A stretch of DNA of 64,000 nucleotides. Origin: JBFLXR01 sp040757065. GTDB lineage: Bacteria; Pseudomonadota; Gammaproteobacteria; Burkholderiales; Gallionellaceae. The translations under genes were made by a program, and so were the position numbers. Positions 45,182-52,316 of the stretch are shown one piece after another (the first letter of the stretch is position 1; each line of letters starts with the position of its first letter). Below the pieces are notes generated by a model. That model made no database searches, was not told the origin of the DNA, and was given only the letters and a program-made list of their open reading frames with translations. The stretch spans positions 1-64,000 of the forward strand of contig JBFLXR010000004.1 of NCBI GenBank assembly GCA_040757065.1, given 5' to 3'.

Positions 45182-46246
45182 ATGGCACTCGTCTCTTTGC
45201 GTCAGTTGCTGGATCACGCAGCAGAAAACGGCTACGGCCTGCCCGCATTCAACGTGAACAATCTGGAACAGGTCAAGGCGATCATGGAGGCTGCGGACGA
45301 ATGCAACAGCCCGGTGATCATGCAAGGTTCCGCCGGTGCGCGTAAGTACGCGGGCGAAGCTTTCCTGCGCCACCTGATCGAAGCTGCGGTCGAAGCATAC
45401 CCGCACATTCCCGTCGTGATGCACCAAGATCACGGCGCATCCCCCGCAGTTTGTATTCAAGCCATTAAGTCCGGCTTCTCCAGCGTGATGATGGACGGCT
45501 CCCTGATGACCGACGGCAAGACCCCGTCCACCTTCGAATACAACGTGAACGTAACCCGCAGCGTGGTGGATATGTCTCATGCAGTGGGCGTATCCGTTGA
45601 AGGCGAACTGGGTTGCCTGGGTTCCTTGGAATCTGGTCACGGTGAAAAAGAAGACGGCCACGGCGCGGAAGGCGTGCTGAGCGAAGACCAATTGCTGACC
45701 GACCCCAACGAAGCGGCTGAATTCGTGAAGCTGACTCAAGTGGATGCACTGGCGATTGCGATCGGTACTTCCCACGGCGCATACAAGTTCACTAAGCCGC
45801 CCACAGGCGCAGTGCTGCGTATCGACCGCATCAAGGAAATCCATGCACGCATTCCGAACACCCACCTGGTGATGCACGGTTCCTCTTCCGTGCCGCAAGA
45901 ATGGTTGGAAGTCATCAACAAGTTCGGCGGCAACATGGGCGAAACCTACGGTGTGCCGGTTGAAGAAATCGTCGAAGGCATCAAGCACGGCGTTCGCAAG
46001 GTGAACATCGACACCGACCTGCGCATGGCCTCTACCGGTTCCATCCGCCGTCACCTGTTCGAAGACACCAAGAACTTCGACCCGCGCAAGTTCTTCGCTG
46101 CTTCCACCAAGGCCATGAAGGAAATCTGCAAGGCACGTTACGAAGCCTTCGGTTCCGCCGGCCAGGCAGGCAAGATCAAGCCGATCTCGCTGGACGCCAT
46201 GGCAACCAAGTATGCCAAGGGCGAATTGAACGCGATCATCAAGTAA
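45182..46246 (+). CDS. fba: Fructose-bisphosphate aldolase, class II
   Basis: 354 residues with GGAGG before the ATG. Zinc-ligand region VVMHQDHGASP and the segment VSVEGELGCLGSLE are class II hallmarks, and INTDTDLR-type signature appears as KVNIDTDLRMA. Works in glycolysis, gluconeogenesis or the Calvin cycle. The cluster ends with a strong terminator. Confidence 0.98.
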   Translation: MALVSLRQLLDHAAENGYGLPAFNVNNLEQVKAIMEAADECNSPVIMQGSAGARKYAGEAFLRHLIEAAVEAYPHIPVVMHQDHGASPAVCIQAIKSGFSSVMMDGSLMTDGKTPSTFEYNVNVTRSVVDMSHAVGVSVEGELGCLGSLESGHGEKEDGHGAEGVLSEDQLLTDPNEAAEFVKLTQVDALAIAIGTSHGAYKFTKPPTGAVLRIDRIKEIHARIPNTHLVMHGSSSVPQEWLEVINKFGGNMGETYGVPVEEIVEGIKHGVRKVNIDTDLRMASTGSIRRHLFEDTKNFDPRKFFAASTKAMKEICKARYEAFGSAGQAGKIKPISLDAMATKYAKGELNAIIK

Positions 46247-46266
46247 TACGCGGTCGCTTCAAACTA

Positions 46267-46290
46267 AAAACCCCCGCTTGCGGGGGTTTT
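46267..46290 (+). terminator. Rho-independent terminator of the pgk-pyk-fba operon
   Basis: AAAACCCCCGC / GCGGGGGTTTT stem with a 2-nt gap, followed by GTTTT. It could also act on the minus strand for dacB, which ends 54 bp further on. Confidence 0.92.
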
Positions 46291-46343
46291 GTTTTGGGTG
46301 TTCGGAAGGCTAGCAGCGGTATCAAAAAGATAAGGGCGAAACG

Positions 46344-47735
46344 CTAGAAGTTTTGCCAAACCCAATGTACCAAGGCATCCTGTGCGGCTTGCCCGGCACC
46401 AGCGGCGGGATGATTGATGATAAATACCAGAATATACTGCTTGCCGCTTTGGGCGTGTACGTAGCCTGCAATCGCTTTTACCCCCCCGAGTGTGCCGGTT
46501 TTCAGATGGGCGTGCTGCGCCGCGCCGCTGCCGTTCAGGCGCTTTTTCACCGTACCGTCGACCCCCATAATGGGCAGCGACGCTTCATATTCCGCTTGAT
46601 AGGGGCTGCTCAGCACACTTTCCAGCAACTGGGCCATGTGTTGGGGGGTGATTCGGTCGCTGCGAGCTAATCCGGCACCGTTCTCAATTTGCAATTCTGG
46701 GAAGTGCAGATTCTTCTTCCGTAGCCAGTTGCGCAAGATTTGCTCACTGCCTGCAAGGGTAGACGGTGCGCTTTGCATACCCAGTGTCAGAAAGAGTTGG
46801 CGCGCCATGACGTTGTTGCTGAATTTATTGATGTCACGGATTTGTTCGGCCAGTGGCGACGAGTAGTGAGCGCTGAATAAGCGCGCAGACGATGGCGTGC
46901 GTTCGTTACGGACGCTGCCATGCAAGCTCCCACCCATTTCCAGCCAAAGCGAGCGGAACACCGCTAGCGCATAATCGCCGTTCGGCAGCAGGTTCAGATA
47001 TTCGTCTCGCTCGCCGCAGTGAACCGGATATTCACCGCCGACAGTAAGCGCAGTGCCGTTCAGGCGGACGCGGATACGGTCGTTCCAGTCGCTGCAAACA
47101 CCGTCTTGTACACGGGTCAGACGGTTATCGAGAACGATGCCACCCAGTTGCGGCTCGGTTACGACGCCGACATGACTGCCATTCGGGAAGAAACGGAAAC
47201 GAATGGCATTGAAATTCAACAGCAACGCATCCGGGCCGACATTGTAGGCGCGCGCGCCATCGCCGTCGAAGGCATAAGGATCGTGTAGAGGCAGATCGAA
47301 AGCGCTCCGGTCCAGAATCAAATCGCCGGTAATTTCTCGCAAACCGCGTTGACGCAGTTCATGCAGCCAGAGCCAAAATTGTTCCAGCGTGAGTTTTGGG
47401 TCGCCGTAACCTTTCAAAACCAGGTTGCCGTGCAGCACGCCTGCATTATCCAGTTCGCCGTCGAGGTAAGCTTCCGTTTTCCACGTGTAAGCCGGGCCGA
47501 GCAGTTCAAGCGCGGCGTAGGTGGTCAGCAGCTTCATGGTCGAAGCTGGGTTCATCGGCTGGCTGGGGTTAAGCTCAATGGTGTTGTTGTGAGCGCCCAC
47601 TTCCTTGACGATGACGCCTATATGCGATATCGGAATTTTAGCTAGTTTCAGGGCAGCCAAAACGTCGGGCGGCAAAGGTTCGGCATGCAGCCAGCCGGAA
47701 ACAAGCAAGCAGCCGAGTGCGAGCCATTTTTTCAC
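46344..47735 (-). CDS. dacB: D-alanyl-D-alanine carboxypeptidase/endopeptidase (PBP4, family S13)
   Basis: 463 residues from a GTG that overlaps the bioA stop. Signal peptide KKWLALGCLLVSGWLHA. Active-site motif STMK at 65-68, SNN (in KFSNNVMARQ) and HLKTGTLGG are the three penicillin-binding signatures. It trims or cleaves peptidoglycan cross-links in the periplasm. The gene has the bioA-dacB arrangement with a 4-bp overlap, so translation is probably coupled. Confidence 0.96.
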   Translation of the reverse strand: MKKWLALGCLLVSGWLHAEPLPPDVLAALKLAKIPISHIGVIVKEVGAHNNTIELNPSQPMNPASTMKLLTTYAALELLGPAYTWKTEAYLDGELDNAGVLHGNLVLKGYGDPKLTLEQFWLWLHELRQRGLREITGDLILDRSAFDLPLHDPYAFDGDGARAYNVGPDALLLNFNAIRFRFFPNGSHVGVVTEPQLGGIVLDNRLTRVQDGVCSDWNDRIRVRLNGTALTVGGEYPVHCGERDEYLNLLPNGDYALAVFRSLWLEMGGSLHGSVRNERTPSSARLFSAHYSSPLAEQIRDINKFSNNVMARQLFLTLGMQSAPSTLAGSEQILRNWLRKKNLHFPELQIENGAGLARSDRITPQHMAQLLESVLSSPYQAEYEASLPIMGVDGTVKKRLNGSGAAQHAHLKTGTLGGVKAIAGYVHAQSGKQYILVFIINHPAAGAGQAAQDALVHWVWQNF

Positions 47736-49054
47736 GATAGCGCCTCGACAATCTTCAGCGTAGCGGAAACAAGTTGCTCGATTTCTGAGTGGCTAATTAC
47801 ATAGGGCGGCATGAAATATACGGTGTTGCCCATCGGGCGTAGCAAAAGACCGTGACGCAAACCCAGCTCGAAGGCCTGCCGCGAAAAATCGGGGTGCGGG
47901 GTCTCGACTTCGAAAGCCCAGATCATGCCGGTGTGGCGGAAGTTGCGTACTGCACAATGATTGCGCAACGGCTCTGCAAGGGTATTCAGATACCCCGCTT
48001 TTTCACGATTCGTTTCCAGCACACTGTCCGACGCAAAAATATCCAGCGTGGCCAGTGCTGCCCGACAGGCCAATGGGTTGCCGGTATAAGAGTGCGAGTG
48101 CAAAAAGCCGCGCGCAACCTCATCGTGATAGAACGCCTGATAAATCATGTCGGTGGTCATCACCACGGATAACGGCAGGTAGCCCCCGGTAATGCCTTTC
48201 GACAGGCACAGAAAATCCGGGCGAACACCCGCCTGTTCACAGGCGAACAATGTGCCGGTACGGCCCATGCCCACTGCAATTTCATCGGCGATGAGGTGTA
48301 TCTGATACTGGTCGCACAGCATGCGGGCGCGCTGCAAATAAACCGGGTGATACATCGCCATACCAGCGGCGCCTTGTACCAACGGTTCAACAATCATGGC
48401 GGCTAACTGGTTGTGGTGCTCGGCGAGATAATGCTCCAACGCATTGGCGCAGCGCAGCGCGTAAGCCTCGGCGCTCTCCCCCGCTTCTGCTAGCCGCCAA
48501 TCCGGCGTGGGCACGGTTGCCTGCTGCCTGAGCAAGGGGCCGTAGGCGTCGCGGAACAGCGCAACATCGGTGACCGACAGTGCGCCCAGCGTTTCGCCGT
48601 GATAGCTGTTTTGTAAGCTGATGAAATTCTGTTTACCGATTTTTCCGGTGTTCCGCCAGAAGTGAGCGCTCATTTTCAGCGCGATTTCGGTGGCAGAAGC
48701 CCCGTCCGAAGCATAGAAGCAATGTCCCAGCCCTGCCGGGGCCAGCGCAGCCAGCCGCTCGGAAAGCTCGACTACCGGCTGGTGGGTAAACCCGGCCAGC
48801 ATCACATGCTCCAGCTTGCCGAGCTGGTCGGTAATCGCGGCATTGATGCGCGGGTTGCAATGCCCGAACAAATTCACCCACCAAGAGCTAACCGAATCCA
48901 GATAGCGCTTGCCATCCATACCGACTAGCCAGACCCCCTCGCCGCGTTCCACCGGCAGTAAAGGCAGCGTTTCGTGCCGCTTCATTTGGGTGCACGGATG
49001 CCAGACCGCTTTAAGTGAACGGTTCAGCAAGTCGGGGGCAGGATGAAACACCAT
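47732..49054 (-). CDS. bioA: Adenosylmethionine-8-amino-7-oxononanoate aminotransferase
   Basis: 440 residues from the ATG at 49054 (MVFHPAPDLLNRSLKAVWHP); a TTG four codons earlier is possible. Class III aminotransferase with the BioA segments HPCTQM, SSWWVNLFGH, and the PLP lysine in LSKGITGGYLPLS. Makes 7,8-diaminopelargonate for biotin. No other bio gene is in the window. Confidence 0.96.
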   Translation of the reverse strand: MVFHPAPDLLNRSLKAVWHPCTQMKRHETLPLLPVERGEGVWLVGMDGKRYLDSVSSWWVNLFGHCNPRINAAITDQLGKLEHVMLAGFTHQPVVELSERLAALAPAGLGHCFYASDGASATEIALKMSAHFWRNTGKIGKQNFISLQNSYHGETLGALSVTDVALFRDAYGPLLRQQATVPTPDWRLAEAGESAEAYALRCANALEHYLAEHHNQLAAMIVEPLVQGAAGMAMYHPVYLQRARMLCDQYQIHLIADEIAVGMGRTGTLFACEQAGVRPDFLCLSKGITGGYLPLSVVMTTDMIYQAFYHDEVARGFLHSHSYTGNPLACRAALATLDIFASDSVLETNREKAGYLNTLAEPLRNHCAVRNFRHTGMIWAFEVETPHPDFSRQAFELGLRHGLLLRPMGNTVYFMPPYVISHSEIEQLVSATLKIVEALS

Positions 49055-49067
49055 AATCAGTACCAAT

Positions 49068-49096
49068 AAAAAGCGCCACCGGATGAGGGTGGCGCC
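49068..49096 (-). terminator. Rho-independent terminator of the glycine-zipper gene
   Basis: GCGCCACC (49073-49080) pairs with GGTGGCGC (49088-49095); the minus strand then reads TTTTTATT. It separates this gene from bioA. Confidence 0.88.
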
Positions 49097-49121
49097 GGAT
49101 ACGGAAAGTTTAAACTAAGAC

Positions 49122-49598
49122 TTATTTGGCGGCTACGACCTTGCCGTCGACAATTTTGACCTTGTCGCCCACGGCGAAGGCCGGCTCTTTGTCCACGGTT
49201 TCGCTGAAGTCCTTGCCGTTATCCATTTTTACGGTAATTGCATACTGCACCGTCTTACGGGCCTTCTTTTCCACTTGGTGGCCAACATAAGCGCCGCCCG
49301 CCGCACCCGCGATCGTGGCGACTGTATTGCCGGTGCCGCCGCCGACTTGATTACCGATCAGCCCGCCTGCTACACCGCCAGCGATGGCGCCCAGCCCGGT
49401 GCCTTCGCCTTCTTTTTCCAGTTTCTTGATTTCAGCAATGGTGCCGCAATTCTGACAAACTTTCTTCGATTTCTTGCTGGACTTGGTCGTGGTGTGCGGG
49501 GGAGCATCCTGCGCATACGAGGCCGGAGCCAGAGTGACAAGGCCGCAGACGCTCATAGCGATCAGGCCGGCGCGGAGGGTTTTCTGAATGGTCATCAT
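49122..49598 (-). CDS. Exported glycine-zipper (2TM) protein
   Basis: 158 residues from the ATG at 49598, with AGGAG upstream. Signal peptide RAGLIAMSVCGLVTLAPASYA. Then a Lys/Ser-rich stretch with CQNCG, a glycine zipper (GAIAGGVAGGLIGNQVGGG, about 85-120) typical of small outer-membrane-associated proteins of the SlyB/Rick_17kDa type, and a C-terminal beta region. The role is probably in the envelope; the paired Cys are unusual for the family. Confidence 0.85.
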   Translation of the reverse strand: MMTIQKTLRAGLIAMSVCGLVTLAPASYAQDAPPHTTTKSSKKSKKVCQNCGTIAEIKKLEKEGEGTGLGAIAGGVAGGLIGNQVGGGTGNTVATIAGAAGGAYVGHQVEKKARKTVQYAITVKMDNGKDFSETVDKEPAFAVGDKVKIVDGKVVAAK

Positions 49599-49749
49599 CG
49601 TTATTCTCCTAATTGTGCCCGCAATAAGGGCATTAATCGGCGCATTGCACAGCAAACTACCCTGCGGGTGAGGCTCCGCATACCGCTATTAACGGTTAAG
49701 TATCCGATTCGGATGACCGGCAATAAGTTCAAATTTTTTTCCGCGCGCT

Positions 49750-49778
49750 CTTGAAATCAACCCGCCTCACCCTTATTA
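49750..49778 (+). promoter_or_regulatory. Sigma32-like heat-shock promoter of groESL
   Basis: CTTGAAA at 49750-49756 is the exact sigma32 -35 consensus. After 14 bp comes CCTTATTA (49771-49778), a fair match to the -10 consensus CCCCATNT. It lies immediately upstream of the CIRCE element. Confidence 0.75.
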
Positions 49779-49805
49779 TTAGCAGTCACAGCGAGCGAGT
49801 GCTAA
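49779..49805. promoter_or_regulatory. CIRCE operator (HrcA-binding site)
   Basis: TTAGCAGTC, nine spacer bases, then GAGTGCTAA. It matches the CIRCE consensus (TTAGCACTC-N9-GAGTGCTAA) with one change in the left arm. It sits 50 bp upstream of groES. Confidence 0.92.
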
Positions 49806-49854
49806 ACTGGCCTCGCCGATGTTTGGATAACTGTTTGATTTAGGAGACTAAAGC

Positions 49855-50145
49855 ATGAAAATTCGTCCGTTGCACGACCGTGTGATCGTCAAGCGCCTCG
49901 AAGAAGAACGCAAAACCGCTTCCGGAATCGTGATTCCCGATGCAGCGACCGAGAAGCCCGATCAAGGCGAAATCATTGCTGTAGGTAACGGCAAGATTGG
50001 CGATGACGGCAAAGTTCGCGCCCTCGACGTGAAAGTGGGTGACCGCGTCCTGTTCGGCAAATATGCCGGCCAGAATTTCAAGCTGGACGGTCAGGAATAT
50101 CTGACTATGCGCGAAGACGACATTATCGGCGTCATCGAAGGCTAA
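49855..50145 (+). CDS. groES: Co-chaperonin GroES
   Basis: 96 residues, standard length. MKIRPLHDRVIVKRLEEE at the N-terminus and the mobile loop (EERKTASGIVIPDAATEKP) are intact. Caps the GroEL cage. It is under a sigma32-like promoter plus CIRCE and is followed by groEL after 27 bp. Confidence 0.99.
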   Translation: MKIRPLHDRVIVKRLEEERKTASGIVIPDAATEKPDQGEIIAVGNGKIGDDGKVRALDVKVGDRVLFGKYAGQNFKLDGQEYLTMREDDIIGVIEG

Positions 50146-50172
50146 TCACTGTAAGAATTCAGGAGAAACACT

Positions 50173-51810
50173 ATGGCAGCTAAAGACGTAAAATTCCACG
50201 ACGCAGCCCGTTCGAAAATGATCGTGGGCGTTAACATTCTGGCCGACGCAGTTAAAGTAACGCTGGGTCCGAAAGGCCGCAATGTGGTGCTGGAAAAAAG
50301 CTACGGCGCACCGACCGTAACCAAGGACGGCGTATCCGTGGCCAAGGAAATCCAGCTGAAAGACAAGTTCGAAAACATGGGCGCGCAAATGGTTAAGGAA
50401 GTGGCTTCCAAGACCGCCGACGTGGCCGGCGACGGTACCACCACCGCGACCGTGCTGGCACAGTCCATCGTGCAGGAAGGCATGAAGTTCGTTGCCGCCG
50501 GTATGAATCCGATGGATCTGAAGCGCGGCATCGACAAGGCCGTGATCGCTACTGTGGAAGCACTGAAGGGAATCTCCAAGCCCTGCGCGACCAGCAAGGA
50601 AATCGCTCAGGTCGGTTCCATTTCCGCCAACTCCGACACCGCTATCGGCGACATCATTGCCGAAGCGATGGACAAAGTGGGCAAGGAAGGCGTGATTACC
50701 GTTGAAGACGGCAAGTCCCTGCAAAACGAACTGGACGTCGTGGAAGGCATGCAATTCGACCGCGGCTACCTGTCCCCCTACTTCATCAACAACCAAGACA
50801 AGCAAATCGCTGCGCTGGATAACCCCTTCATCCTGTTGCACGACAAGAAGATCTCCAACATCCGCGACTTGCTGCCGGTACTGGAAGGCGTGGCCAAGTC
50901 CGGCCGTCCCCTGCTGATCATCGCTGAAGACGTGGAAGGCGAAGCGCTGGCTACACTGGTGGTGAACACCATCCGCGGCATTCTGAAGGTTGTGGCTGTG
51001 AAGGCTCCTGGCTTCGGCGACCGTCGCAAAGCAATGCTGGAAGACATCGCCATCCTGACTGGCGGTACCGTGATTGCCGAAGAAGTCGGCCTGACACTGG
51101 AAAAAACCACCGTGGCTGAACTGGGTCAAGCCAAGCGCATTGAAGTGGGCAAGGACAACACTACCATCATCGACGGCGCAGGCTCCGAAGAAGCCATCCG
51201 CGGCCGTCTTGCAACCATCAACAAGCAACTGGAAGAAACCTCCAGCGACTATGATCGCGAAAAACTGCAAGAACGTAAAGCCAAGCTGGCTGGCGGCGTA
51301 GCTGTGATCAAGGTGGGTGCGGCAACTGAAGTCGAAATGAAAGAAAAACGCGACCGCGTGGATGACGCTCTGCACGCTACCCGCGCTGCCGTGGAAGAAG
51401 GTATTGTTCCTGGCGGCGGCGTGGCTCTGCTGCGCGCCAAGGCTGCGATTGCCAACCTGAAGGGCGACAACCACGATCAAGACGCTGGTATCGCCATCGT
51501 TCTGCGTGCGTTGGAATCCCCGCTGCGCGCGATCATCGACAACGCCGGCGGCGAGCCATCCGTAGTGGTGAACCAAGTGTTGAACGGCGGCACCGGCGGC
51601 TACGGCTACAACGCAGCCAGCGGCGTCTACGGCGACATGCTGGAAATGGGTGTGGTCGATCCCACTAAGGTAACCCGCACCGCATTGCAAAATGCTGCAT
51701 CTATTGCTGGCCTGATGCTGACCACTGCATGCATGGTGGCCGAACTGCCGGAAGACAAACCGGCTGCTCCGGGCATGGGCGACATGGGTGGCATGGGCGG
51801 CATGATGTAA
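50173..51810 (+). CDS. groEL: Chaperonin GroEL
   Basis: 545 residues. AAKDVKFHDAARSKM at the N-terminus, the ATP site DGTTTATVLA, and the Gly/Met tail GMGDMGGMGGMM. A strong terminator follows. The codon use fits high expression. Confidence 0.99.
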   Translation: MAAKDVKFHDAARSKMIVGVNILADAVKVTLGPKGRNVVLEKSYGAPTVTKDGVSVAKEIQLKDKFENMGAQMVKEVASKTADVAGDGTTTATVLAQSIVQEGMKFVAAGMNPMDLKRGIDKAVIATVEALKGISKPCATSKEIAQVGSISANSDTAIGDIIAEAMDKVGKEGVITVEDGKSLQNELDVVEGMQFDRGYLSPYFINNQDKQIAALDNPFILLHDKKISNIRDLLPVLEGVAKSGRPLLIIAEDVEGEALATLVVNTIRGILKVVAVKAPGFGDRRKAMLEDIAILTGGTVIAEEVGLTLEKTTVAELGQAKRIEVGKDNTTIIDGAGSEEAIRGRLATINKQLEETSSDYDREKLQERKAKLAGGVAVIKVGAATEVEMKEKRDRVDDALHATRAAVEEGIVPGGGVALLRAKAAIANLKGDNHDQDAGIAIVLRALESPLRAIIDNAGGEPSVVVNQVLNGGTGGYGYNAASGVYGDMLEMGVVDPTKVTRTALQNAASIAGLMLTTACMVAELPEDKPAAPGMGDMGGMGGMM

Positions 51811-51834
51811 TTGCCCTCGCTGCACAAGCGCACG

Positions 51835-51865
51835 ACAAACCCCGCTTCGGCGGGGTTTGTTTTTG
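51835..51865 (+). terminator. Rho-independent terminator of groESL
   Basis: ACAAACCCCGC and GCGGGGTTTGT form an 11-bp stem around a TTCG tetraloop, followed by TTTT. Confidence 0.93.
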
Positions 51866-51870
51866 AGGGC

Positions 51871-51899
51871 TTGGACAAAATGCAGAATATCGGTATAAT
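51871..51899 (+). promoter_or_regulatory. Sigma70 promoter of tRNA-Phe
   Basis: TTGGAC at 51871-51876 and TATAAT at 51894-51899 with 17-bp spacing. The tRNA begins 17 bp after the -10. Confidence 0.8.
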
Positions 51900-51916
51900 T
51901 ACCGACTCGCAGTAAC

Positions 51917-51992
51917 GGCCAAGTAGCTCAGTTGGTAGAGCAGCGGATTGAAAATCCGCGTGTCGGTGGTTCGATTCCGCCCTTGGCCACCA
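51917..51992 (+). tRNA. tRNA-Phe (anticodon GAA)
   Basis: 76 nt with an encoded CCA. Acceptor stem GGCCAAG / CTTGGCC, D-arm GCTCAGTTGGTAGAGC, anticodon arm GCGGATTGAAAATCCGC with GAA, T-arm with GGTTCGATTCC. The last 31 bases recur at 55282-55312, so it is an integration target that has stayed intact. Confidence 0.98.
51962..51992 (+). repeat. Attachment site attL (31 bp of tRNA-Phe 3' end)
   Basis: GTCGGTGGTTCGATTC... through the CCA end is identical to 55282-55312. Integration of an element into the 3' end of a tRNA gene typically rebuilds the tRNA at one side and leaves the copy at the other. Confidence 0.93.
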
Positions 51993-51999
51993 AATTTAA

Positions 52000-52028
52000 A
52001 AGGCTTACCGATAGGTAGGCCTTTTTTA
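52000..52028 (+). terminator. Terminator of tRNA-Phe
   Basis: AAGGCTTACC (52000-52009) pairs with GGTAGGCCTT (52014-52023, one G-U), followed by TTTTT. It is inside the island and may have come with it. Confidence 0.7.
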
Positions 52029-52157
52029 TTTCTTGGTGTCCGTAGCCAAAACGTAGCCATTCAGCACCGGGTCAAGCCGCGAAGCCGCTTCCGCGAGATG
52101 GTCAGGGGCAAGGTGTGCATAAGCAGCCAGAGGAAGATCTGGCCACCTAAGCCAAAA
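52026..52157 (-). pseudogene. C-terminal remnant of a tyrosine-recombinase integrase
   Basis: The minus strand reads FWLRWPDLPLAAYAHLAP then DHLAEAASRLDPVLNG and ends in a TAA at 52026-52028. The pattern W-x-D-L...YAHLAP-x-HLAEA is the C-terminal catalytic-Tyr region of phage/island integrases. Nothing upstream of about 52157 continues the similarity, so only some 45 codons survive. Its place, directly beside attL and pointing to the tRNA, is the usual integrase position. Confidence 0.8.
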
Positions 52158-52316
52158 ATATTGGCACAATATTGGCGGACCGTTGTCAGGGTGCGAACCC
52201 TTAGAAAATAAATCAACCGCTAAAGGGGGTGCGTTTAATTTACGGGCGTATTTTTTGAAAATCGCTCCCGGTTGGTGTTAAACGCGCAAATTAAGCAAAA
52301 AACACTTATGTAAACG

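Noticed and set aside
47478..47493. parS-like TTCCACGTGTAAGC in dacB
   Set aside because: Half-match inside a coding sequence and far from the origin cluster.
50146..51825. 559-codon open frame on the minus strand opposite groEL
   Set aside because: Antisense shadow of a strongly biased gene.
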